A DNA stretch of 33,615 bases from Mariniblastus sp. Lineage in GTDB: Bacteria; Planctomycetota; Planctomycetia; Pirellulales; Pirellulaceae. Below are positions 8,374 through 16,679 of this stretch, in pieces. The first letter of the stretch is position 1, and every line of letters begins with the position of its first letter. The stretch is from positions 1 through 33,615 of the forward strand of contig WTFU01000016.1 of NCBI GenBank assembly GCA_011523945.1, written 5' to 3'. Below the pieces are notes generated by a model, which was given only the letters and a program-made list of their open reading frames with translations, was not told where the DNA came from and made no database searches. The position numbers were made by a program, and so were the translations under genes.

Positions 8374-8964
8374 ATGGCCCGAGTACAAATTCCAGAAGAA
8401 AATTGTGAAATTCGTGAACCTGCTGAAATCAAAGCGTTCTTGAAACAATATGGAATTGAATTTGAACAGTGGGATGTCGAGGGTCGGATCGGTACGGACG
8501 CGACTAATGATGAGATTCTGAAAGCTTATGAACCGGAGATCGAACGGCTCAAGCAGGCTCACGGATTCGTTACTGCGGACGTAATCAATGTAAATCCTGA
8601 GACGCCCGGGCTTGATGAGATGCTCGCGAAGTTTGACAAGGAACATTTGCATACTGAAGATGAGGTGCGTTTTACCGTGAAGGGCTCCGGAGTTTTTCAC
8701 ATTAATCCCGAATCAGCCCCCGTGTTTGCAGTGACCGTTGAGTCCGGTGACTTGATCAGCGTTCCCAAGGGGACGCACCATTGGTTTAATCTCTGCTCCG
8801 ATAAGACGATTCGATGCATCCGGCTGTTTGAGGACATGAGTGGCTGGGCTCCGCATTACATGGAGGAGCCCGTTCACAACCAGTATTCTCCGATGTGTAT
8901 GGGGCCAAGCTACCTTGAGGGTGAAGGTGGCGATCTTGACCCAGAGAAAATTGTTCAGTTCTAA
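8374..8964 (+). CDS. mtnD: Acireductone dioxygenase MtnD
   Basis: A 196-residue cupin that oxidises acireductone (1,2-dihydroxy-3-keto-5-methylthiopentene) with O2. With iron the product is the methionine precursor 2-keto-4-methylthiobutyrate; with nickel it is an off-pathway product. Metal ligands are H91, H93, E97 (HLHTEDE) and H135 (GTHHWF); the 38-residue gap from Glu to the last His equals that in the Klebsiella enzyme. The open frame extends to 8302, but ATG 8374 has a GAGGT ribosome-binding site 6 nt upstream and gives MARVQIPEENCEIR, the usual family start. The gene lies between mtnB and mtnC, the substrate-forming step being done by MtnC, so the three enzymes act in succession apart from gene order. 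Confidence 0.94.
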   Translation: MARVQIPEENCEIREPAEIKAFLKQYGIEFEQWDVEGRIGTDATNDEILKAYEPEIERLKQAHGFVTADVINVNPETPGLDEMLAKFDKEHLHTEDEVRFTVKGSGVFHINPESAPVFAVTVESGDLISVPKGTHHWFNLCSDKTIRCIRLFEDMSGWAPHYMEEPVHNQYSPMCMGPSYLEGEGGDLDPEKIVQF

Positions 8965-9006
8965 TCTTCTGTTGGATTGAAATTCGGAAATTGAAAAACT
9001 GATTTT

Positions 9007-9033
9007 GCGGAGCTGAAGAGTTCCGCTTTTTTT
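9007..9033 (+). terminator. Intrinsic terminator between mtnD and mtnC
   Basis: GCGGAGCT and AGTTCCGC form an 8-bp stem (one G-U pair) around a GAAG tetraloop, followed by seven T residues (9027-9033). It is 42 nt after the mtnD stop and ends 11 nt before the mtnC ATG. It is the clearest terminator in the window, and its place inside a pathway cluster suggests partial termination or attenuation. Confidence 0.85.
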
Positions 9034-9044
9034 ATGGTGAACTA

Positions 9045-9782
9045 ATGCTTGAAACCAACGCGCGCGGAATTTTACTGGATATTGAAGGAACGACTTCCTC
9101 TATTAGCTTTGTTTACGATGCAATGTTTCCATTTGTAAGAGAGCATGCAGAAACGTATATTTCGAGCCACTGGAGCGATGAAGCGGTCCAGGCAGCGGTT
9201 GGGTTGCTGGCTGGCGATCTCGGCTACGATTCTGTGGATGCTTGGCTCAAGGATTGTGCGGCCGATTCTGAGAAGCAGGAGTGCGTGGTGTCTGGAATCA
9301 TCGGGCTGATGGATGCTGATGTAAAAGCGACTGGACTGAAGCAGATTCAGGGTTTAATTTGGAAAGAAGGGTTTCATAGTGGGGAATTAGTAGCGCATCT
9401 TTACGAAGATGTTGCCGATAGTATTCGTCAGTGGAATATGCTTGATAAAGACGTGCGAATTTATTCCTCAGGTAGTGTCCAGGCCCAGAAACTGTTTTTT
9501 GGACACACGGTTGCCGGTAGTTTACTTGGTATGTTGAATGGACATTACGATACCACGACAGGTGCCAAACAGGATTCGGATAGTTATCGGGAGATTGCCA
9601 ATTCATATGGGCTTGATCCCGGTGAAATTTTGTTTGTGAGTGATGTTGTTGGGGAATTGGTAGCGGCAAAGTCGGCGGGTTTACAGGTGGTTCTCAGCAT
9701 TCGACCGGGAAATAAGCCAGTAGAATCCGGCCACGGGTTCGCTGAAATTACCAGCTTTGGTGATATCAGCTGTTTGAATTAA
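9045..9782 (+). CDS. mtnC: Enolase-phosphatase E1, MtnC
   Basis: A 245-residue HAD-superfamily enzyme that enolises 2,3-diketo-5-methylthiopentyl-1-phosphate and removes the phosphate, giving acireductone for MtnD. Motif I is LLDIEGTTSS with D12 and E14, the form typical of MtnC. Motif II is YSSGSVQAQKLFF, the conserved Lys lies in TGAKQDSDSYREIA, and motif III is ILFVSDVVGELVAAKSAG; STVRPGN-like SIRPGNKPV closes the domain. The start ATG 9045 has a GGTGA ribosome-binding sequence 4 nt upstream, placed just after the T-run of the preceding terminator. A three-codon reading frame (ATG 9034) ends in TAATG overlapping the mtnC start. Regulation through the upstream hairpin is therefore likely. 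No mtnA or mtnK is seen in the window. Confidence 0.94.
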   Translation: MLETNARGILLDIEGTTSSISFVYDAMFPFVREHAETYISSHWSDEAVQAAVGLLAGDLGYDSVDAWLKDCAADSEKQECVVSGIIGLMDADVKATGLKQIQGLIWKEGFHSGELVAHLYEDVADSIRQWNMLDKDVRIYSSGSVQAQKLFFGHTVAGSLLGMLNGHYDTTTGAKQDSDSYREIANSYGLDPGEILFVSDVVGELVAAKSAGLQVVLSIRPGNKPVESGHGFAEITSFGDISCLN

Positions 9783-10055
9783 GGGCGGTCTACAGTTTGC
9801 CGATTTTCTTTGATAGCACGGTCTCCGACGATGACATTATTATAAGAAAATACATGAACCAAGTCGTTCTAGAAAACGTAAGTCGGTTTGCATAAGAGAT
9901 TGCACGTCATTTGCGGGCATTTTCTCTTCTTTTTTGCAATCGCTATTGTTGGCAAAAGGTTGCCGCTGACTCGCTCCAAGACGGAGTTTGATTATTGTTT
10001 GTTGCTCTCTGAGGAAAGAGAGTAACGACGGACACCGTCAATTCGGGAGTGCATG

Positions 10056-11066
10056 ATGAGGTGTGTTTTTACCACCAAGCTATTATTTGCAATGAGTTTG
10101 TTTCTGGCGTTTCAATTGGGGTTGGCTGCTGCGAACGATTCCGTTGTCCGATTTGATGCCCCAGCGATGATTGCGGTTCGTCCTATCTCCGCCGGGCATT
10201 TAAGTGCGGGGGAAGCTTCGTCTGAGAAAGTCATCGAATTACTGATTCCAGTTTCCTCTGAAATTGGGATGCAAGACCGAGGGGAAATCTCTAGTTTTCG
10301 TTACGATATCGTTTGGAATCAACAATCGTATCCTCTGGTGGATTACGCGCCTAAAACTCAAACGGTAAGTGAGATCGAAGGACTTATCGATGTTGAAGAA
10401 AACGAAGATCAGGCCAAAGGAATTGGCGGTAGCCTCAATGGCCGTTTCCCAGACATGGTCAATGGATCCATCAAAGCTGACCTATCAAGTCGCACCGGTA
10501 GCACGATTAAATATCAAGAGCGACCTCAGCATGATGTTTTGGTAGCCAGTGGAACTGTGAACCGTGGCTGTGGTGTCTTTTTTCGATTTCATCCGTCAAA
10601 ACAAACAACACTGGAGGGAGGTCGTGATCTGGTCATCGCTTTTCGAGTGCCTCAAACGTGGAGTGGTGGAGTCATAAAACTTAAATGCAGCGTCACTGGG
10701 AAGAGGCGAATTATCGGTTCTTGGAGCGATTCGTTTGAAGAGAGCTGCATGTTTGTAATCCCCATTTATCTCGAGGGCGATGACCAGGCGCGAAAAGCTG
10801 CCCGTGATTTTGTTGATTCGGAAACCCGGTTGCGAATTAACTGGGATCAGTTGCAAAACCGGTTGACCGCCGGATCAAATTATTTGCCTCGTTTAGGACG
10901 AAGCGAAGATTCGCAGAGTTTACCTTCGCACTGGGCTCACCGTTTGATTCAGTCAGGGAAGGATGAGTATCTTGAGCGGTACCGATCGGATCTGCCCCCA
11001 GATTTGGTAGACGTTGCCGATCAGTTTGTGTTAGCGAGGCAAGGCATGTTCAAGCTAGGTCGATAG
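10056..11066 (+). CDS. Secreted protein of unknown function
   Basis: I do not recognise a family. The protein has 336 residues from ATG 10056; ATG 10053 is equally in frame, but GGGAG at 10045-10049 is better spaced for 10056. A clear Sec signal peptide is present: basic start, hydrophobic LLFAMSLFLAFQLGLA, then a probable cut after AAA or AAAN near residue 25. The mature part is rich in beta-type sequence (residues 40-240, with EISSFRYDIVWN, VASGTVNRGCGVFFRFHPS and DLVIAFRVPQTWSGGVIKLKC) and ends in a helical, charged part (245-336) with LPSHWAHRLIQSGKDEYLERY. Such secreted proteins are common in planctomycetes. Two or three Cys could form a disulfide. The 270 nt upstream hold nothing I can name. 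It is convergent with the small four-cysteine gene. Confidence 0.7.
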   Translation: MRCVFTTKLLFAMSLFLAFQLGLAAANDSVVRFDAPAMIAVRPISAGHLSAGEASSEKVIELLIPVSSEIGMQDRGEISSFRYDIVWNQQSYPLVDYAPKTQTVSEIEGLIDVEENEDQAKGIGGSLNGRFPDMVNGSIKADLSSRTGSTIKYQERPQHDVLVASGTVNRGCGVFFRFHPSKQTTLEGGRDLVIAFRVPQTWSGGVIKLKCSVTGKRRIIGSWSDSFEESCMFVIPIYLEGDDQARKAARDFVDSETRLRINWDQLQNRLTAGSNYLPRLGRSEDSQSLPSHWAHRLIQSGKDEYLERYRSDLPPDLVDVADQFVLARQGMFKLGR

Positions 11067-11144
11067 CGAGCTAATGACTTTTAAGAACAGTTCCACCTGA
11101 ATCTCTTTTTTCTTAAGTTTGGGAAGTGAGAGAATTTCTCAATG

Positions 11145-11450
11145 TCAGTTCTGGCTGAATCCAAGCTTAACCGCATTGTCAATTGCAAGTGGGTTTTGAA
11201 TGTACTCTCGATGGCAATCCGAGCAGAGGTCAAACTTGCGGGTTCGATAGGCCGATTGGCTAATCTCCTGTCTCTCAGATTCATCCAGCCGCTCAAGTAT
11301 TTCATTGAGTTCAATGAGGTGATCGCGATCTTCTTCGGATTCGAATTCAATCGTGTCGAGCGCGACCTCAATCTTAATGTTGACGGAATACCGAAGCTCA
11401 TGATCAGGTTCAATTGTTCGTCTGCATCGGTCGCACGAATAGTGAATCAT
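11145..11450 (-). CDS. Small four-cysteine (putative zinc-binding) protein
   Basis: A 101-residue protein with CDRC at residues 6-9 and CSDC at 76-79, a layout that fits one zinc site that pins both ends of the chain together. Between them lie a beta-like stretch (LRYSVNIKIEVALDT) and a very acidic helix (EFESEEDRDHLIELNEILERL). The end (FDLCSDCHREYIQNPL) resembles small conserved planctomycete proteins of unknown role. The ATG is preceded by AAGGAAGAG, a good ribosome-binding site on the minus strand, and the opposite-strand frame over the same region has no such features, so this strand is the coding one. The function is not known; a regulatory or protein-binding role is a guess. Confidence 0.72.
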   Translation of the reverse strand: MIHYSCDRCRRTIEPDHELRYSVNIKIEVALDTIEFESEEDRDHLIELNEILERLDESERQEISQSAYRTRKFDLCSDCHREYIQNPLAIDNAVKLGFSQN

Positions 11451-11945
11451 AATTCTCTTCCTTTGAGACCTTTACTTCAGCCAGCCAATTTGTTTTAAGA
11501 CATGCCGAAACACAACATCCATCCGCGACTTCCATGGTAATGCCAAAACAAAATTTGATGCAAGCAAATTCCGAATTTAAATTTTAGACCAAATCAAAAT
11601 GTGGCCATTGAATTTGAGCGGCAACTGCAGGTAGATAGCCAATCCAAGTGTCTAGTTCGTGGAAGGCAATTTAAACCGCGGCATGAGTGCCCGTGATTCA
11701 GGGAATAGTCAGAAAGCAAGGGAGTTTTTTGATGTCATAGATCCTGTTTAATTCCAGAATGCCGCACCTTAATAAACTTCTGTTTGACTTTAGAACTCAG
11801 CTCGGGCAAGGCCGAAGGGAATGGAACGGATGTATGGTTTCGCAATTTCGCCAGCACGTCTTGGGAGTTGCTGTGCGTTATTTCGTTAGCAACCGAGAGA
11901 TTTTGGTGTTCTAAAATGTGCAAGCGAATTCAGGTGACGAATTTT
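11451..11945. other. Non-coding gap of about 495 nt
   Basis: No gene is supported here. Open frames of 60-100 codons on both strands have no ribosome-binding site, no recognisable family and unusual composition. The stretch 11800-11900 gives fairly ordinary-looking peptides in more than one frame, so it might be a gene remnant or dispersed repeat, but nothing identifies it. It separates two minus-strand genes and would carry the 3' end of the cotH-like transcript and the promoter of the four-cysteine gene. Confidence 0.5.
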
Positions 11946-13643
11946 TCAATCCGAAGTCTTCATCTTTCTTATTCTAAGTTCAAGCTGGCCTTTCACTTTA
12001 GCTCCCTGCTCCGTGGAGGCTGCATCCAGAATTGCGGTACCGTCGATCATCTCCATTTTCGAGGGCATGAAGATGCCGTTAACTAGGAATAAACCAGAAA
12101 CATTCACCTTGTTGTTTTCAGACGGTTTGAATTGATCATTCGCAATACTAACAGCGATGGTCATTGTCTTCCCGCTGCGCTCATCTTTACCCGTGATTAC
12201 AATCGTTGGAGGCTTAACTTTATCTCGCGAGGGAGCCTTGCTTTGTTCGGCGTAAACAGAAAGGTTGTTGAGTGTGACTTGTTTCCCGTCTTTTGCAAAA
12301 TCTAATTTGGCGCTCCCGACAGGAATTTCTTTACCTGGCGTTTCATTAAACCACTGGGTCGAGAATTCAATTTTTGCATTCCCAACTTCAGCAAAATAGA
12401 TTGGTTTCTTTTCACGGGAGCTCAGCTTGGGTGGGCCGTCTTTGAATTCTCTAGCCAGGCTACCGCGGCGATTTTTGATGAATCTGCGAAAACCATTCAT
12501 GGATGTTGAAAATTTGCTATTAGAAGGTATTACATGTTCTTCGAGCATGGATTCCAGACGATCCAGTTCGGCAAGGAGAAGCGGTTCGTCCCAGTGCTCG
12601 TCAAGGAATTGGTTGAGCGTTTCAAAATACTGCGACTGAAATTTTGGAATGCGATAGAGTTTGTTGGGAATGATCGCTTTGGCGTGAGCAGATTTAGGCC
12701 GAATTCGATACGGTGGGATTGGGGAGGAGATGGTGAATGCGGAATCAGTGCCCCAGGGGATAAAGTAAAACTTAGAGTCGCTGGGGTTTTGGTAGATAAA
12801 AAAATTATTTTGATTGCTGCAATAGCCGTCCCAGAAGCCAATGAGGCTTTCCATGGCCCAGAATCGCATGAAGGCGTCAAGGTTAACTAACTCTCGGAGT
12901 TCGTCTTGCTCCGGGTCGGAAGGGGCAAGTGCTGCCGCAATCTTTTTAAGATCCTTATAGCTTGCTTTCTTGTTCTTTGCTTCGAACTTTTTGACCCAGT
13001 CCGGAAAAAAGTCCGTGATGGTTCCTTCAAAACAATCACCAGTACCATCACCAAACTCCCGTTCTAAGAAGATTGGTCTAACCGAATCTACATTCGAATA
13101 GATACCAAGATATTTTCCATTAACAGAGACCTTTGCGAATCCGCAGCGAGGGCTTCGAGTCCCTGACTCGCGAAACAGTTTATAACTCAAATACTGGCAG
13201 ACACGTGAAGGATCCTGATTGTTATTGTTAAGTGTCAATCGATCTAAACCGTCGACAGGATCTTGATCTCGGTATTTGTCGAACCGTATCTTCAGGGAAG
13301 GACGCTCAACGTTAAGAGAGCCCAGAAATCCTTTTTTTCGTATTCCGACATCTTCAATCTTTTTCCCGTCGATCGTCACGTCCCCTTTTACATATTCAAA
13401 AGGGGATTCTGCGACTTCTTTGCCCAGTGATTCAGAAAAAGATCGCGATTGATTGCGGATGAAATCCCAGTCCTTTTGAGGTAGTTCAATTTCGATGGAA
13501 GAAATTCGATCTGCCGAGAACAGAGATTCCGAACTGATTTTTTCTTGGCTTTGAACCTGGCTAAAAGTGACGAGAGCAATTAAAAGCGCAATTGAACTGG
13601 TTGAAATTCTCGAGGAGCTGTGGCGAATCAGTCGGTATGGCAT
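11946..13643 (-). CDS. CotH-family secreted protein (CotH kinase fold)
   Basis: A 565-residue protein. A Sec signal peptide is clear (SSIALLIALVTFSQVQSQ, cut near residue 32). The CotH domain spans about residues 45-400: SSIEIELPQKDW, the strand with GKKIEDVGIRKKGF, LDRLTLNNNNQDPSR, LFRESGTRSPRCGFAKVSVNGKYLGIYSNVD and FFIYQNPSDSKFYFIPWGTDSAF are the usual landmarks. CotH of Bacillus phosphorylates spore-coat proteins, and the family is atypical protein-kinase-like; here the protein is exported, so the substrate would be in the envelope or outside. Where many members have PWDxD this one has PWGTD, so activity is uncertain. Residues about 420-565 form an extra beta-rich domain that includes IEFSTQWFNET and a repeat of VTLNNLSVYAEQ-type strands. 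It stands alone, downstream of rnr on the same strand. Confidence 0.85.
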   Translation of the reverse strand: MPYRLIRHSSSRISTSSIALLIALVTFSQVQSQEKISSESLFSADRISSIEIELPQKDWDFIRNQSRSFSESLGKEVAESPFEYVKGDVTIDGKKIEDVGIRKKGFLGSLNVERPSLKIRFDKYRDQDPVDGLDRLTLNNNNQDPSRVCQYLSYKLFRESGTRSPRCGFAKVSVNGKYLGIYSNVDSVRPIFLEREFGDGTGDCFEGTITDFFPDWVKKFEAKNKKASYKDLKKIAAALAPSDPEQDELRELVNLDAFMRFWAMESLIGFWDGYCSNQNNFFIYQNPSDSKFYFIPWGTDSAFTISSPIPPYRIRPKSAHAKAIIPNKLYRIPKFQSQYFETLNQFLDEHWDEPLLLAELDRLESMLEEHVIPSNSKFSTSMNGFRRFIKNRRGSLAREFKDGPPKLSSREKKPIYFAEVGNAKIEFSTQWFNETPGKEIPVGSAKLDFAKDGKQVTLNNLSVYAEQSKAPSRDKVKPPTIVITGKDERSGKTMTIAVSIANDQFKPSENNKVNVSGLFLVNGIFMPSKMEMIDGTAILDAASTEQGAKVKGQLELRIRKMKTSD

Positions 13644-13805
13644 GTTTTTCCAAGGTTTTAAACAGAAATAAGTGGCTCAGGAAATGAAGGCGATCGGCGG
13701 ATCGATGAAAATAAATTTCGAAATCCCACCGCACTATACCCGCGTTAAGCAAGAGGTGTTTCAAAGATCGTTTTCAAATGGCATTTCGAACCGAGCGTGG
13801 TGCGG

Positions 13806-13870
13806 CCTTGGGTAAATGCTCATGGGGCGTTTTTGTGCACCCGTCTTCAATGGACAGTTTTACCCAAAGG
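13806..13870 (-). repeat. Inverted repeat downstream of rnr
   Basis: CCTTGGGTAAA (13806-13816) pairs with TTTACCCAAAGG (13859-13870) with one bulge, around a loop of about 42 nt that itself contains GGGGCG/GCACCC able to pair weakly. It starts about 10 nt after the rnr stop on the minus strand. There is no T-run, so it may be an RNA 3' structure and not an intrinsic terminator. Confidence 0.35.
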
Positions 13871-13880
13871 GCTACTACGT

Positions 13881-16406
13881 TTAGCTGCGTTTGCGTTTGG
13901 CTCGTTTTTTGGGTTTTGCCGTTTTTGGTTTGACGGTTTTGGAGCGAGATTTGTTTTTTGACTTGGTTTTGTTTTTTAACTTTGTCTTGCTTTTCAGTTT
14001 GGATTTATTTTTCTTACCGTCGGTCGACTTTTTCTTTTTGCGGGAATTCGATTTGTTGCGGCCTTGTTTTGCTTCTACATCGCGGGCTTGTCGTTTTTTG
14101 TTGTGACCTTTCTGTGGTCCGTTGGCACGGATTTTTTCCCATTCTTCCTGGGCTGTGTCACGGATATGCATGTTGGTTCGACGGGATCGATTTTCACGAG
14201 GCGGTCGGTCTGTTTTTTGCGGACGTTCAGTGCGCGGAGGACTCGGGTTGTTCGTTTTTGAGATTTCAAATTCAAGTGTTCTCGCATCGGGATCAACCTG
14301 TGTCACTTGAACTTCAATTTTATCTCCCAAGCGATACTCGTTCCCTTCACGGAAACCTGCGAGCGTCCTGATATTTCGGTCGTACTCATACGTGTCCGGC
14401 GGAAGTTTATCAACAGGGATCATCCCCTCTGCCGGGATCTCGATCCCCTGAGCAAAAACTCCAAACGATTCAACTCCGGTAATGACTGCCGACATGGTGT
14501 GGCCAATCTTTCCCGCCATAAAATTCAATAATTTGAGTTTGATTAAATCTCGCTCGGCTTCGGTCGCCCGCTTTTCAAGATCGCTACAATGATTGCCCAG
14601 CATTGCCAGACGTTCAAAACTTGCATCCGGCTGTTTGCCATCGATCAGGTCTCCGACCATCCGGTGGATGATGAGATCGGGGTAGCGGCGAATTGGAGAA
14701 GTAAAGTGACAGTAATTGTCGCTGTTTAATGCGTAGTGTCCGATTTCATCGGGACTGTAAACCGCTTTTTGCATACTGCGGAGAACGGCATAGTGAATGG
14801 CGTGCTGTTGCGGCAGATTCTCAGATTCTTCAATTACGCGTTTAACTTCAAATCGACTTTTCAAAGAATCACACTGAATGCCGAGTTGCTGGACAAATTC
14901 TGTAAGCTGATTGAGTTTTTGTTCACTCGGTTGTGGATGAACTCGGCGCATGTAGAACAGTTTCTTGTCGGCCATTTTTTGCGAGACCGCCTCGTTACCA
15001 GCGAGCATGAACTCTTCAATGACCTGATGGCTTTCGGTGTTGTCGACGGTATGAGCGCCGACGACTTTCCCGTCGTCATCGAGGTCTATTTTGACTTCTG
15101 GAAGAATCAGGTTGATGGCTCCAGCCTTCATTCGTCGTCGGCGCAACGTCATGGCTAATGTGTGCATGTTTCGAACGAGTTCGAATACATCCTTGGGGAG
15201 TTTTTGTTTCCACGGTTCATCATCGGCGAGGTAATCGTCAATTTCCTCGTAGGTGAACCGGTGAGCGGACTGAATTGCGCCGCGGTGAAGTTCGGTTTGT
15301 ACGGGGATTCCGTCGGGTGTGAACTCAATCAGGGCGGTCATGCAATAACGAACACGGTTTGGCTGGAGGCTGGCCAGATTGTTGGAAATAATCTCTGGAA
15401 GCATCGGGATCACCCGGTCGGGAAGATAGATGCTGGTTCCGCGTTGGAAGGCCTCTGTATCTAGCTTGCTATGTAGTGGTACAAAGTGAGATACATCTGC
15501 GATGTGAACCCCCAACTGCCAGTGGCCATTTTCTAATTTTTGCAATGAAATTGCATCGTCGAAATCCCTAGCCGTCTTAGGGTCGATTGTGATGACGGTC
15601 GTTTTTGTAAAGTCTGTTCGGTCTCCGATCGATTCGTCGAACTTTACGGCTTGGCTTCGAGCCTCTTCGAGCACGGATTCTGGGAAATCGTCAGGAAGAT
15701 TGTATTGTCGTATGATGCTAAGCGTATCAACTCCGGGAGAGCCGCGATCTCCGAGGACTTCAGTAACAACGCCTTCTCCGGGCTGATTAATTGAGGGGAA
15801 GTTTGCAATTTCGATGACGACTTTGTCGTCGACTTTGCAATTTTTTGCTCCAGCGTCTCCCACGAGAATTCCCGATTCGAAAACGCCGCCGTCGACATCC
15901 ACAAATCCTAAGCCACCGGTAATTCGGTAAGTACCGACAAAACGATGGGTGTGCCGTTTAACAACCTCGATAATTTGCCCGCTAACTCGCCCTCGTGATT
16001 TGTTGATTCGGATTTTTACGATATCGCGATCTGAGGCATCCGAGGTTTTTGATTTAGGGATAAAGATGTCGTCGGAACGATCGGTGACGGTGGAGTTTTC
16101 AGGGGTGACGAATCCAAAGCCGCCAGGATTTTTTCGGAAACGCCCCGTGATGTTTTTTTCGCGAGCGTCAGTTTTGGTCTTGCGATTGTTAGCGGCCTGA
16201 GGTTTTTGCTTACAGCGGATGACTAAGTGCTTTGGTCCGTAAGCCAGCCGTCCTTTTTTAATCAACCGCTTGATCGTTCTCTTTACTTCACGCTCTTCGT
16301 CCAGAAGTCGAAGTTTCTTTGCGATGGCTTTGGGTTTGAGCGGCTGGTAGTTGTCGCTTAAAACCAATTCGAGGATTAGTTTTTCTACTTGTTTTGCTTC
16401 ATTCAT
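13881..16406 (-). CDS. rnr: Ribonuclease R (RNB-family 3'-5' exoribonuclease)
   Basis: An 841-residue protein. It degrades structured RNA from the 3' end in the cytoplasm. Domains in order: winged helix (1-65), cold-shock domains (about 85-145 with GRFRKNPGGFGFVTPE, and 155-220), RNB catalytic domain (about 262-590) and an S1 domain (about 640-725). The catalytic acids are in IDPKTARDFDDAISL: D275, D281, D283 and D284. Conserved HIADVSHFV, RRMKAGAINL, HFTSPIRRYPDLIIHR follow. The last 110-130 residues are a lysine-, arginine-, serine- and threonine-rich tail with near-repeats of SKxK and NKxK, likely disordered and RNA-binding; E. coli RNase R also has a basic tail, but a shorter one. The HxxNSNxxxH-like start near KLRLL supports ATG 16406. 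It follows the yhaM-like gene on the same strand. Confidence 0.95.
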   Translation of the reverse strand: MNEAKQVEKLILELVLSDNYQPLKPKAIAKKLRLLDEEREVKRTIKRLIKKGRLAYGPKHLVIRCKQKPQAANNRKTKTDAREKNITGRFRKNPGGFGFVTPENSTVTDRSDDIFIPKSKTSDASDRDIVKIRINKSRGRVSGQIIEVVKRHTHRFVGTYRITGGLGFVDVDGGVFESGILVGDAGAKNCKVDDKVVIEIANFPSINQPGEGVVTEVLGDRGSPGVDTLSIIRQYNLPDDFPESVLEEARSQAVKFDESIGDRTDFTKTTVITIDPKTARDFDDAISLQKLENGHWQLGVHIADVSHFVPLHSKLDTEAFQRGTSIYLPDRVIPMLPEIISNNLASLQPNRVRYCMTALIEFTPDGIPVQTELHRGAIQSAHRFTYEEIDDYLADDEPWKQKLPKDVFELVRNMHTLAMTLRRRRMKAGAINLILPEVKIDLDDDGKVVGAHTVDNTESHQVIEEFMLAGNEAVSQKMADKKLFYMRRVHPQPSEQKLNQLTEFVQQLGIQCDSLKSRFEVKRVIEESENLPQQHAIHYAVLRSMQKAVYSPDEIGHYALNSDNYCHFTSPIRRYPDLIIHRMVGDLIDGKQPDASFERLAMLGNHCSDLEKRATEAERDLIKLKLLNFMAGKIGHTMSAVITGVESFGVFAQGIEIPAEGMIPVDKLPPDTYEYDRNIRTLAGFREGNEYRLGDKIEVQVTQVDPDARTLEFEISKTNNPSPPRTERPQKTDRPPRENRSRRTNMHIRDTAQEEWEKIRANGPQKGHNKKRQARDVEAKQGRNKSNSRKKKKSTDGKKNKSKLKSKTKLKNKTKSKNKSRSKTVKPKTAKPKKRAKRKRS

Positions 16407-16635
16407 GCCTAGAGTGTATTTTGCACACCGGCAAATAGCTACTGGAAACGGCGATTTGCCGTAATTCCGGGTATCGAAGTTTTATAAAAGCGGTGTTAAG
16501 GATTAAATCGCTGCCCAGAAGCGAATTGAGGATCCGAGCGAGTTCTTTTGGCGGATTCGAATGGCCAATTGAAAATGAAGTTCGGGGGATTGCCTCTAAA
16601 GATCGGCTGTCGGGTGAGACCCCTCAGAATTATTG

Positions 16636-16657
16636 GCACGGTCTTGAGAGACCGTGC
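16636..16657 (-). terminator. Perfect 9-bp hairpin after the yhaM-like gene
   Basis: GCACGGTCT and AGACCGTGC form a perfect 9-bp stem with a 4-nt loop, 22 nt after the stop of the yhaM-like gene and well before rnr. On the minus strand it is followed by CAATAATTCTG, not by a T-run, so intrinsic termination would be weak. It may instead be an mRNA 3'-end stem or one copy of a dispersed palindrome. Confidence 0.45.
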
Positions 16658-16679
16658 GGCGGTCAGGTGCAGACTCGGT

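Noticed and set aside
11142..11498. Plus-strand frame over the four-cysteine gene
   Set aside because: The minus-strand frame has a good ribosome-binding site and the CxxC pairs; this one is its shadow.
11784..12086. Plus-strand frame of 100 codons
   Set aside because: Overlaps the 3' end of the cotH-like gene, has no ribosome-binding site and no family match.
13891..14371. Phe- and Leu-rich plus-strand frames that look like membrane proteins
   Set aside because: They are the reverse complement of the Lys-rich RNase R tail.
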